Origin: Actinobacteria bacterium IMCC26207
Lineage (GTDB): Bacteria; Actinomycetota; Acidimicrobiia; Acidimicrobiales; Microtrichaceae
Direction: 5' to 3'
Length of the DNA stretch: 64,000 bases
Assembly (NCBI GenBank): GCA_001025035.1
Contig: LCZK01000010.1
Coordinates: forward strand, 310,001 to 374,000
The notes below the pieces were generated by a model. It ran no database searches and was not told the DNA's origin. It was given only the letters and a program-made list of their open reading frames with translations. Below are positions 44,963 through 53,371 of the stretch, piece by piece; the stretch's first letter is position 1, and each line of letters begins with the position of its first letter. The position numbers were made by a program, and so were the translations under genes.

Positions 44963-47118
44963 GCAAGGTTGCAGGTGCAACTAGCCGCAGCCATACGCGC
45001 AGAACTTTCCTGCTAGCCGCAGGACTTGGGGCTCTGCTGGCCTTGGCGATTTTTCTTGGGATCATGCAAAGCGCGCGACAGACCTTCCTTGATGAGGACC
45101 TTCTCGGGAATTTCTACGATGGCCAAGCTCAAGCTCTTCTCGATGGCCACATGAGCGTTGATCCAAAGGTTCCAGGGTTTGAGGGCTTTCGGATTGGTGA
45201 TCAAACGTATATTTACCAGGGCATAGTCCCTGCTCTCGTGCGCATGCCGTTGCTGGCTGTTACCGACAGATTCTTCGGTCGCCTAACTGGCTTATCGATG
45301 CTTCTTGGGTTTGGTACTGCTCTGAGTTTTCTGATCGCTGCGGCTTGGAGGGTCCGCTCGCTCATGCGAGGAGAGATTCAGTTAGGCCGCGCAGAGACGG
45401 CTTGTACAGCAGTTGTTTCGTTTGGGATTGCCGGCAGCTCACTACTCTTCTTGAGTTCCGCATCTTGGGTGTATCACGAGGCGCTGATCTGGGGCGTAGC
45501 GCTGTGCCTCGGGTCAGTCACCACCTTGATCTATTGGCTGGCCCCAGTTGGGCCAGCAAAGGTCTCGGCTCGGCTGTTGCCTCTCGTAGCTTCGCTGTTC
45601 CTAGCTGGACTTGCTATCAACACCAGATCCTCAATTGGACTGGGTCCGATAGCTGCTCTGGGGCTGACCGCAGTCTGCTTGTTCTTTGCTGTTGTTGCTG
45701 GCCGTCGAGTGCAGTCTCAGGTTGATGATGCGGTTCAGACTCGTCCCCCGTTCCTGCAACGAATCTCCGGGTGGGACCCGCAACGCTCAACAACTCGACC
45801 AGTCCTTTCGCTGATGCTGATTCTTGTCGGAGTGACGTTGGCGATTGTGCTGTACGCCGGAGTCAATCAGGCCAGGTTTGATTCTTGGTTTGGTGTCCCG
45901 CTCGACAAACAGGTGCTCGTAGACAGTGACCCGGCGCGTTCTGCAGCACTTGAGGCAAACGGGAATTCGTTATTCGGACTGAAATATGCGCCGTCTGTTT
46001 TGCTACAGACTCTCCGACCAGATGGCCTGACGGTTGGTTCTGAGTTCCCATTCATCGGCTTCCCACAACAAAAACCATCGCTGATTGGAGAGGCTCTATT
46101 TGCGGAACGAGACTGGTCATCGAGTCTCCCCGCTAGCGAGCCCTTGTTATTTCTAGCGGCGATTTTTGGGGTGATTGCACTCCTTGTTCCCAAGAAATTC
46201 CACGCAGATGTTCTACTGCTGAGCTTGCGGATTCCTGTACTCGGGGCTGCTGCAGGCGGATCTCTCTTCTTGGCCTTCGGGTATATCTCTCAGCGCTACC
46301 TGACCGACCTGTTTCCCTTTCTGGCTCTTGCAGGGGTGATTGGGTTACAAGCCATTGCGGCACTACTGCAACAGCTACAAGCAAGACCTGAGCCGCAAGG
46401 ATCTTCGATCATGCGCCGCTTGATTCCTGGCGTTGTCGTCTGTGCCCTAGTTCTGGGTTCTCTCTGGACCGTCTGGGTGAACGCCTCGTTGGCTTTGCAA
46501 TATGGGTTGGAGATTGCTCCGAGTGCCCGAGAGGCGCAGCGTTCAAGGTGGCTTGACCTTCAGCAGAAGCTCGGAGGGGGAGTTGCAGTGCTCCGCCTCC
46601 CGAGTGGTGCTCCGCTGCCTGCTCCAGGGCCGAGAGGACAGGTGGTGATCTTTGGCAACTGTGACGCGTTGTATCGGAGCAGCGGGTCTATTTGGTACTT
46701 GCTCGAAGCAGGAGAGGCCGCTGGGGGTCTGCAGGTTCTCCTCAAGAAAGTCGCCCCGCTTACCAAGCCGGTCACCCTGCTCACAGCTGCATCGCCTAGC
46801 GACAAGGTCAGCTTGGTGCTGCAGGCAGTGGGCAAAGATCGGGCAGTTGTTTTTGTTCAGAGCACAGATCCTTCCGGCACGACCCAATCTGCGCTTAGTA
46901 AAGAGTTTGTCCTGTCGCAGGATCGACAGGTTGGTCTGAGGCTTGTCATGACTGCCAGAACTCAGACGGTGTTGATCACCGAGCAAAGCTCAGGCCGTGA
47001 ATTACTCCGGGAGCAGGTTGGGCTTTCGCCGTCAGTGGCGGTTGCGCAGAAAAACGAAAGTGTGGAGGTAACAATCTCGCCGCTTGCCACTCCAGTTTGT
47101 GAGCGAGTCAGTCAGTAG
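44959..47118 (+). CDS. Large polytopic membrane protein, probable GT-C glycosyltransferase
   Basis: 719 residues: an N-terminal helix (about 17-36), a loop DEDLLGNFYDGQAQALLDGH resembling the first extracytoplasmic loop of GT-C enzymes, about ten further helices to residue ~515, and a C-terminal soluble domain of roughly 200 residues (GGGVAVLRLPSGAPLPAPGP onward) that looks beta-rich and may bind carbohydrate. No specific family is recognised. It overlaps the preceding GT-C gene by 4 bases and probably works with it. It converges with the acyltransferase gene. Confidence 0.75.
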   Translation: MSKVAGATSRSHTRRTFLLAAGLGALLALAIFLGIMQSARQTFLDEDLLGNFYDGQAQALLDGHMSVDPKVPGFEGFRIGDQTYIYQGIVPALVRMPLLAVTDRFFGRLTGLSMLLGFGTALSFLIAAAWRVRSLMRGEIQLGRAETACTAVVSFGIAGSSLLFLSSASWVYHEALIWGVALCLGSVTTLIYWLAPVGPAKVSARLLPLVASLFLAGLAINTRSSIGLGPIAALGLTAVCLFFAVVAGRRVQSQVDDAVQTRPPFLQRISGWDPQRSTTRPVLSLMLILVGVTLAIVLYAGVNQARFDSWFGVPLDKQVLVDSDPARSAALEANGNSLFGLKYAPSVLLQTLRPDGLTVGSEFPFIGFPQQKPSLIGEALFAERDWSSSLPASEPLLFLAAIFGVIALLVPKKFHADVLLLSLRIPVLGAAAGGSLFLAFGYISQRYLTDLFPFLALAGVIGLQAIAALLQQLQARPEPQGSSIMRRLIPGVVVCALVLGSLWTVWVNASLALQYGLEIAPSAREAQRSRWLDLQQKLGGGVAVLRLPSGAPLPAPGPRGQVVIFGNCDALYRSSGSIWYLLEAGEAAGGLQVLLKKVAPLTKPVTLLTAASPSDKVSLVLQAVGKDRAVVFVQSTDPSGTTQSALSKEFVLSQDRQVGLRLVMTARTQTVLITEQSSGRELLREQVGLSPSVAVAQKNESVEVTISPLATPVCERVSQ

Positions 47119-47136
47119 CACTGGCAAGTGGACTTG

Positions 47137-48399
47137 TTAGGGCAGGCTCGGAGCGGATTCTGCAGGAGGGTGCTCAACGGTTGGCGGCAGGGGGCTGCCC
47201 CGGTGCCTTGCTCCCCAACGAATCGCCGGTTTCTCAACCAGATACCAGCTCAAAGTTGCGCACAGCATGGTGAGGGCCAGCGTGAACGACAGCATCCCTA
47301 AGAAGTTGGCATTCAGGCCAGGCTGATCAGTGATGCGCAGGTAGATGTCCTGCCAAGCTTCGTGCCAGATATAGATCCCGTACGAGACAAGTCCTAGCCA
47401 GATAGCCACAGGATTCGCTGCGGTGGCAGTCACCAAGCCCTTGTCCGAGCGGGCTAGTACTGCGGGGATCACTAACAGCGTTGCAAACACCAAGTAGAGA
47501 ACCCGCACTAGGTAGGCCTGAGCTGGAGTAAAGATCGGGAACATGGGAAGACCGAGTTGGGTTGAAACGAACCAAAATACGCCAAGGGCTGCAACCCAGA
47601 ACACGAGGGCCGCTGGACTGCGGCGGAGCCAACTCGGCAAGCGAGTCTTGTTATGCGAAACCCATGCGCTGCCAACAGCGAGCAGCATTCCAGGAACGAA
47701 GTCACCGATGCGAAAGGGAAGCCAGGTGCCGAGTTGAGCGAAGGTGGATTCGGCAACTCCGATCTTTATGAGGCCAAGGTTTGCGGCAGCTGAAGCAATA
47801 AAGATGGCAACCAGTGCGATGACCTCGACCCGTAATTGCCGCGAGGCAGATCGCTTCCGTCGTGACATAGCCCAGGCCCAGCAGGGTACGAACACATAAA
47901 ACGCGACTTCGGTGGCAAGCGACCAAGCTTGCTGAATCGGTCCGCCAACTAGCTGTGTTGAGTCGTAGATCTGTAGGAGCAGGTAGTGGCTGATAATGCT
48001 GTGCGGCTCTACAAAGCCTGGGGCTTTCAGAACAAATCCAATAACTGTCAAGGCAACCCAATAAGCGGGGATGATCCGCAGCATCCGTCGCCTGGCGTAG
48101 GCGCCAAGATCGCCGGGCGACTCGGCAGCGAATCTTGCCGCCACGAAGGGCCGATACAGCAAGAATCCTGACAGGACAAAGAAGACCGAAACTCCTACGT
48201 CCATCCGAGCCAGGTACGGGCCGAGCGTGGTCGAGCGATTGCTGAATCCGCTGAGCAGACTCACATGGGTAATCAGTACACCTAGAGCGGCTACAGCCCG
48301 GCAGCCATCGAGTGCAGGAAAGCGAATCTTCGTGGCTGGAGACGCGGCAGAAGCCGAGGGGGAAGCCTCGCTCATTGCTGCCGATCCAGAACTGTTCAT
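47137..48399 (-). CDS. Acyltransferase family 3 (OafA/YrhL-like)
   Basis: 420-residue membrane O-acyltransferase. The core has FPALDGCRAVAALGVLITHVS with the conserved His, VSVFFVLSGFLLYRPF, and RRMLRIIPAYWVAL, followed by about ten membrane helices. It would acetylate or otherwise acylate an extracytoplasmic glycan. The ATG at 48399 is chosen because upstream codons lie in the divergent promoter region; a second ATG at 48372 is also possible. It ends with a proline-rich cytoplasmic tail. It is divergent from the GT2-methyltransferase gene. Confidence 0.9.
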   Translation of the reverse strand: MNSSGSAAMSEASPSASAASPATKIRFPALDGCRAVAALGVLITHVSLLSGFSNRSTTLGPYLARMDVGVSVFFVLSGFLLYRPFVAARFAAESPGDLGAYARRRMLRIIPAYWVALTVIGFVLKAPGFVEPHSIISHYLLLQIYDSTQLVGGPIQQAWSLATEVAFYVFVPCWAWAMSRRKRSASRQLRVEVIALVAIFIASAAANLGLIKIGVAESTFAQLGTWLPFRIGDFVPGMLLAVGSAWVSHNKTRLPSWLRRSPAALVFWVAALGVFWFVSTQLGLPMFPIFTPAQAYLVRVLYLVFATLLVIPAVLARSDKGLVTATAANPVAIWLGLVSYGIYIWHEAWQDIYLRITDQPGLNANFLGMLSFTLALTMLCATLSWYLVEKPAIRWGARHRGSPLPPTVEHPPAESAPSLP

Positions 48400-48451
48400 G
48401 TGGTGGATCGTAGACGGGTTATAAACTGCAACGCTTGACCCCGGAGGCTCT

Positions 48452-49924
48452 GTGACAACGAAGAAAATTGGCATCCTGGTGGTTGCGTATAACGCTGCTA
48501 CCACTCTTGCCGCAGTGCTTGACCGCATACCCGAGGATTTCCGGGACTCGATCACCTCGGTCATAGTCGGCGATGATCACAGCCAAGACCAGACGCATCT
48601 TGTAGCAGTTGGGTATCAGCAGCTCGAGCCGGATCTACCCCTGCAGATCACTCGCCATAAGTCGAATCTTGGCTACGGAGGCAACCAAAAATGGGGTTAT
48701 CGCACAGCTATTGATCAGGGTCTCGACATCATCGTGTTGCTACACGGCGACGGGCAATACGCGCCGGAACTTCTGCCGCAGATGGTGGCACCGCTGCTCA
48801 ACGATGAGGCTGAAGCAGTCTTCGGGTCGAGGATGATGCTCGATGGTGGTGCTCGACGTGGTGGCATGCCGATGTACAAGTTCGTCGGAAATCGGATCCT
48901 CACTACTGTCGAGAATGCTGTTGCAGGGGTGGAACTTACGGAGTGGCACTCGGGCTATAGGGCTTACTCGGTTGCTGCGCTTGCCCAGTTGCCTTTTGAA
49001 CGCAACAGTGATGGCTTCGACTTTGACACACAAATTATTCTTCAGTTGATTGAGTCCGGACAGCGAATTGCCGAGATACCAATCCCTACCTATTACGGCG
49101 AAGAGATCTCGCATGTCAACGGGCTCAAATATGCCAAGGACATTACCTCCGAGGTTGTTCGCTATCGAGCCCACAAGATGGGATTCGGCACTGGCGAGTT
49201 GGCCTTCTCGAGTAACGCCTATGAACAGAAACAAGGTGATGATTCTTCTCATCACATCCTCAAGTCTTGGCTCGGCACTCGGACAGCAGCCAGAGTCTTG
49301 GATTTGGGCTGTTCCGATGGGCGCTTTGCAGAGGACTTGCAGGCCATGGGTCACCATGTGACCGGAGTCGACTTACAAGCTCATGAGGGCGTGACGGATC
49401 GGGTTGAGCAGTTCGTTCAGGCCGATCTGGATCAGGGACTTCCTTCGGATCTTGATGGCCCCTTCGAAATCGTGCTCGCTGCTGATGTTTTGGAGCACGT
49501 TCGGCGTCCAGATCAACTACTACAGCAGATTCACAAGGTCCTAGCCCCCGGCGGATCAGTTCTGGTGAGCGTTCCAAACTTTGGTCACTGGTACCCGCGC
49601 CTGCGTGTGGCGCTCGGACGTTTCGACTACGACCGGCGCGGGATATTGGATTCCGACCATGTGCGGTTTTTCACCAAGAAGAGCTTTGAGCGCTTAGCGC
49701 TGGCATCAGGATTTTCGATCTTGCGAAGAGAGGCAACCGGATTGCCGCTCGAAGTTGCAGAGCGGGGCGGTCACGGCCACGAGGTACAGGGCAAGGGCTT
49801 CTCCCGACTTCTGAATCAGATTGACCGAGCAGCAGTGTCGGCACGGCCACAGTTGTTCGGCTACCAGTTCCTCTTTGAGCTTCGTGCCGACTCCTCATCC
49901 GATTATTCGAAAGCGACCGAGTGA
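48452..49924 (+). CDS. Fusion of family 2 glycosyltransferase and class I methyltransferase
   Basis: 490 residues. The GT2 part (1-245) has ILVVAYNAATTLAAVLDRIP, GDDHSQDQT, LGYGGNQKWGYRTAIDQG and HGDGQYAPELLP, with SGYRAYS as the acceptor-side motif; its DxD-equivalent is GDG (99-101). The methyltransferase part (about 265-470) has RVLDLGCSDGRFAEDL (281 on), GVDLQAHEG and LAADVLEHVRRPDQLL. Such bifunctional proteins occur in actinobacterial envelope clusters and may load and methylate the same lipid-linked sugar (inference). The GTG at 48452 has GGAGG four bases upstream. Its stop overlaps the next gene (GTGA). Confidence 0.9.
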   Translation: MTTKKIGILVVAYNAATTLAAVLDRIPEDFRDSITSVIVGDDHSQDQTHLVAVGYQQLEPDLPLQITRHKSNLGYGGNQKWGYRTAIDQGLDIIVLLHGDGQYAPELLPQMVAPLLNDEAEAVFGSRMMLDGGARRGGMPMYKFVGNRILTTVENAVAGVELTEWHSGYRAYSVAALAQLPFERNSDGFDFDTQIILQLIESGQRIAEIPIPTYYGEEISHVNGLKYAKDITSEVVRYRAHKMGFGTGELAFSSNAYEQKQGDDSSHHILKSWLGTRTAARVLDLGCSDGRFAEDLQAMGHHVTGVDLQAHEGVTDRVEQFVQADLDQGLPSDLDGPFEIVLAADVLEHVRRPDQLLQQIHKVLAPGGSVLVSVPNFGHWYPRLRVALGRFDYDRRGILDSDHVRFFTKKSFERLALASGFSILRREATGLPLEVAERGGHGHEVQGKGFSRLLNQIDRAAVSARPQLFGYQFLFELRADSSSDYSKATE

Positions 49925-51306
49925 CCACAGCAGTTGCTGCAGAGTCCGAAACTAGGCAGCCGCGTGCCCTGCCGGACAAGCGTTTTCTGGCATGGCTGAC
50001 TCCAATTCTTGTAGTCGCCCTAGCCGTGCGGGTTGGGTTTGTTCTGATCCGGCAATCATCTGTGCAACTCGTGACAGGGGATGCTTACTGGTATCACTTC
50101 CAAGCAAAATTGGTTGCCCAAGGTCGCGGGTTCTTGAACCCCTTCGACTTCTACAAAGAGGGCATAGTTAGCCAAGGTGCTGATCACCCACCAGGGTTTG
50201 TGGTTGTCCTCACAATTCTTGATTGGCTAGGAATCGACAGCCCTCAAGGCCAGCGACTGGTGATGTGCCTGCTGGGAACCGTGAGTGTGGCAGTCATTGC
50301 GTTTCTAGGTCGAAGACTCGGAGGGGTCCGGGTCGGGCTGATCGCAGCAGCCATCGCCGCTCTCTATCCAAACATGTGGATCAACGACGGCATGCTCATG
50401 GTCGAGACGGTCTTCATTCTGGCAACGGCTGTTGCACTACTTGGTTGTTATCGGTATGTGAGTCGACCAAACCGTGTTGACGTAGCAGTGATCAGCCTTG
50501 CGCTGACTGTTGCCGCAATGACTCGTCCGGAAGCAATCCTGCTGTTCCTGTTGCTACCCGTCCCGATTGTTCTTGGCCGCCGTGAGGTTGCGTGGAAGGA
50601 ACGAGTGCTACAGCTTGTCTTAGCTTCGTGTATTCCAATTTTAGCCTTCGCCCCTTGGGTTCTCTACAACCAGAGCCGGTTTGAGGACCCCGTGTTCATT
50701 AGCACGGGTGCCGGCCAGACCCTAGCTGCAGGAAATTGCGACCTGACCTTTAGCGGTGTGCATCTGGGTTTTTACGATACGAAGTGCCTGCTTGCCCCGC
50801 AGATTCAGGAGCCCACTACAACTGATCGATCCCTGCGAGACAGTGAGTATCGCGAGATTGCTCGTAGCTATATCGGCGCTCATAGCAGCGAACTTCCAAA
50901 GGTTATGGCTGCCAGGGTAGGTCGGGTTTGGCATCTGTTTCGGGTTGATCAAAGCGTGGGCCTTGACGGCTTTATCGAGGGCCGAGCGGGGGGAGCACCG
51001 GGCAGCGGATTCTTTTTGGTTCGCGAGGCTCTCTGGGCGTACTTCGTGCTTGTTCCATTAGCGATCTACGGACTCGTAGCACTGCGCCGGAGGCGAACAT
51101 TGGTGTATCCACTGCTGATGCAGCCAGCGCTCGTGACCTTGGTTGCCGCGATGACCTTTGGAATCACCCGCTATCGTGCCGGTGCCGAAGTCACGATTGT
51201 GGTCTGCGCTGCGGTAGCGATCGAGATCATTGCCAACAAGTTGTTTCCGCCAAGAACCCCAGAGGTTCAACCACTTCCCACTGCTCAACCCGAGGTCACC
51301 ACATGA
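49921..51306 (+). CDS. Polytopic GT-C glycosyltransferase (family 39-like)
   Basis: 461-residue membrane protein with an N-terminal helix, then TGDAYWYHFQAKLVAQGRGF, and ADHPPGFVVVL: the acidic loop and HPPG motif of ArnT/PMT-type enzymes using polyprenyl-phosphate sugars. About eleven hydrophobic segments follow. The GTG overlaps the stop of the GT2-methyltransferase gene, and its own stop overlaps the next methyltransferase gene, so three genes form a tightly coupled unit. Donor could be the product of the fused GT2 partner (inference). Confidence 0.87.
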   Translation: MTTAVAAESETRQPRALPDKRFLAWLTPILVVALAVRVGFVLIRQSSVQLVTGDAYWYHFQAKLVAQGRGFLNPFDFYKEGIVSQGADHPPGFVVVLTILDWLGIDSPQGQRLVMCLLGTVSVAVIAFLGRRLGGVRVGLIAAAIAALYPNMWINDGMLMVETVFILATAVALLGCYRYVSRPNRVDVAVISLALTVAAMTRPEAILLFLLLPVPIVLGRREVAWKERVLQLVLASCIPILAFAPWVLYNQSRFEDPVFISTGAGQTLAAGNCDLTFSGVHLGFYDTKCLLAPQIQEPTTTDRSLRDSEYREIARSYIGAHSSELPKVMAARVGRVWHLFRVDQSVGLDGFIEGRAGGAPGSGFFLVREALWAYFVLVPLAIYGLVALRRRRTLVYPLLMQPALVTLVAAMTFGITRYRAGAEVTIVVCAAVAIEIIANKLFPPRTPEVQPLPTAQPEVTT

Positions 51307-52037
51307 CACCATCTGATTTCACTCAACAAGACATGGTGCATCGCCTACCCCCCGCCAAGGTGGTGGATCGGTCTGACTTTCTGGTCGAGTTTGTTCGTAA
51401 TAAGCGGGTAGCCCACGTTGGCTTTGTTGATAGCGGATGTTGGGCTTATCACGCCACCTTTGACAGCTGGTTGCATGCGCACCTTGACCGCTCTGCAGCC
51501 TCTTTGATTGGGTTAGACCTTGATGAAGCAGGGGTTGAGCGGGCAAAAGAAATGGGTTTTGAGGCCTACACAGTTGATTGTTCTGATGATGTGGCAGTAG
51601 CAGCGCTTGGCCTTGAACCCTCAGACTTGATTGTGGCGGGTGAGATTATTGAGCACCTTGATGACAGCGGATCCTTTCTGGAGGGTCTGCATTCACTCGT
51701 GAAGCCTGGAGGGCGGCTTGTGGTAACGACTCCAAACGCCAGCGGTCTGCTCAATGCCGGTGCCGCTGCGCTCGCTGGCTATGAGGTCAATCATCCAGAT
51801 CACGTCACCTTGTACTCCTGCTACACCCTGACCAATCTGCTGCGTCGCCACGGATGGGAGACCGAGGAGGTAGCAACCTATGTGCCCGTTCTGAAAGAGT
51901 TTGCGGCCCTCAAGGGTCGGGTCAAAGTTCTTGGACTTGGTGCCAGGATGGTCCTTGGGGCGGAACGCCTTCTCGGAAAACTTGGCCGGCCTTATGCAGC
52001 CGACGGACTCATTGTCGTTGCGCGTTCAACTCGCTAA
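51303..52037 (+). CDS. Class I SAM-dependent methyltransferase
   Basis: 244-residue methyltransferase: VAHVGFVDSGCWAYH replaces the usual glycine-rich motif I, followed by IGLDLDEAGVERAKEMGF (motif II), DLIVAGEIIEHLDDSGSFL and VKPGGRLVVTTPNASGLL. The YHATF-type variation in motif I is unusual but the later motifs are standard. It is translated in an ATGA overlap after the GT-C gene and probably modifies the same glycan intermediate. It converges with the DUF2304 gene. Confidence 0.9.
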   Translation: MTPSDFTQQDMVHRLPPAKVVDRSDFLVEFVRNKRVAHVGFVDSGCWAYHATFDSWLHAHLDRSAASLIGLDLDEAGVERAKEMGFEAYTVDCSDDVAVAALGLEPSDLIVAGEIIEHLDDSGSFLEGLHSLVKPGGRLVVTTPNASGLLNAGAAALAGYEVNHPDHVTLYSCYTLTNLLRRHGWETEEVATYVPVLKEFAALKGRVKVLGLGARMVLGAERLLGKLGRPYAADGLIVVARSTR

Positions 52038-52072
52038 ATCTGGCGCACAACCGAGAACGCAGGACTCAGGAC

Positions 52073-52552
52073 TTAGGGCTCGGAATCGGCATCTTCAGAA
52101 CTCGAGCCGGAAGTCTGAGCTCGCATTTGCTCAGTCAGTTCCTCATGAGCAGCGCGCAGCAGTGCCAGATCTTCGGCCAGGGTTCTGATGCGCTCTTCGG
52201 ACCGTGAAAATTCCCAAGAGAAGTGCACCACGATCAAGAAGAGGAATCCCACCGAGAGAATCAAGAACGTGGCTGGTGGATAGTAGACACCCGCAGCTTG
52301 AGAAACGGCCTCGAGTAAGCCCGGGAATACTGCGATCGTCGCTAGCGCTACTGCAACGGCAATCCAGAGGAGTGAGTACTTCGTTCGAAGCTTGTGGCGT
52401 CGTACCAAGCGGACAATAAAGAACACACTTAATAGGGTGACTGCTATAACAAATACGTGGGCTCGAGTCGTAAGGGCGCCGTTGCCAACAGGCTCGGTGG
52501 TCTCGGCTGCGAAAAGTGTCTGCAGCTGGGTGAAATTGAAACCTAGATTCAT
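52073..52552 (-). CDS. DUF2304 membrane protein
   Basis: 159 residues with three hydrophobic segments (AHVFVIAVTLLSVFFIVRLV, LLWIAVAVALATIAVFPGLL, TFLILSVGFLFLIVVHFSW) around the RTKYSLLWI motif, then a coiled-coil-like C-terminal tail. DUF2304 proteins are regularly encoded next to a GT2 gene, as here, where its ATG overlaps the GT2 stop by 4 bases. They are thought to assist or anchor the GT2 enzyme; biochemical function is not established. Confidence 0.9.
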   Translation of the reverse strand: MNLGFNFTQLQTLFAAETTEPVGNGALTTRAHVFVIAVTLLSVFFIVRLVRRHKLRTKYSLLWIAVAVALATIAVFPGLLEAVSQAAGVYYPPATFLILSVGFLFLIVVHFSWEFSRSEERIRTLAEDLALLRAAHEELTEQMRAQTSGSSSEDADSEP

Positions 52553-53325
52553 GCGCTCTGCCCTCCTTCAGACAACTCGGCGCCTGTGGCCTCAACAGTG
52601 CGGTTCTCGGGCGCAGGTGCTCGCCTGCGGCTTGCCCGGGTAAACATCGTGAACATGACGCGCACGTAGTGATAGATCAGCTTGAACCGCATAGCCGACG
52701 GGGTGCCACCTGCGCGCTGGTGCATTTGGACTGGTACTTCAGCAATCCGAAAGCCGGCGTAGTTGGCTGCGAGCAGTGCCTCAACTGACTCCATGTACTC
52801 CGACGGGTAGCTCCGGGCGAAATACTCGAGCACTGGTCGGCCGAATGCCCGAAACCCTGAACTGGTATCGGTAAATGTCCGACCGGACAACACTCGCATC
52901 GAGAACTCGAGCAACTGCATGGCCTTACGTCGGGTCAGGCCTACCTCATATGAATTTTTGGTTGCAAAGCGACTTCCCACGACAAAGTCAGCGCCATCAA
53001 GGGCAGCGATGAGCTTGGGGATCATGGTGGGGTCGTGCTGGCCGTCAGCGTCGAGCTGCACTGCTGCATCAAAGTCCTGTTGCACTGCATATCGAAACCC
53101 CGTGCGCAAGGCCCCGCCGATTCCTAGGTTGAATGGCAATACCAGAACAGCACTTCCATGGGCTCGGGCGACATCGGCCGTACCGTCGGTGGAGCCATCA
53201 TCAACAACAACAACCGCGTACTCGGGGACGGCCGCGTGTAATGAATCTAAAACGGAAGGCAGGGTGGATGCCTCGTTCAGTGCAGGGATAATCACTAGGA
53301 CGCGAATCTTTGTCCTCCTCGACAA
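52549..53325 (-). CDS. Family 2 glycosyltransferase (DPM/DPG-synthase-like)
   Basis: 258 residues from the TTG at 53325. RVLVIIPALNEASTLPSVLD, VVVVDDGSTDGTADVA, LPFNLGIGGALRTGFRYA and VQLDADGQHDP (DxD) are the GT-A donor motifs of polyprenyl-phosphate sugar synthases; TDTSSGFRAFGRPVLEYF follows. The start is uncertain: TTG 53325 has a GAAGGGG six bases upstream; a stronger GAGGAGG (53320-53314) sits six bases before an ATT at 53307 that would give the canonical short N-terminus; the frame is also open to 53379. It is paired with DUF2304 by a 4-base overlap. Confidence 0.88.
   Translation of the reverse strand: MSRRTKIRVLVIIPALNEASTLPSVLDSLHAAVPEYAVVVVDDGSTDGTADVARAHGSAVLVLPFNLGIGGALRTGFRYAVQQDFDAAVQLDADGQHDPTMIPKLIAALDGADFVVGSRFATKNSYEVGLTRRKAMQLLEFSMRVLSGRTFTDTSSGFRAFGRPVLEYFARSYPSEYMESVEALLAANYAGFRIAEVPVQMHQRAGGTPSAMRFKLIYHYVRVMFTMFTRASRRRAPAPENRTVEATGAELSEGGQSA
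53314..53320 (-). promoter_or_regulatory. Strong Shine-Dalgarno sequence before a possible ATT start
   Basis: GAGGAGG on the minus strand, six bases before ATT at 53307-53305, which would begin the GT2 protein at Ile/Met-RVLVIIPALNE. It may simply be internal to the TTG-started frame. Confidence 0.4.
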
Positions 53326-53371
53326 ATCTGACCCCTTCACCTTGACACATCGCAGGCCCTGAGAGATTCCA

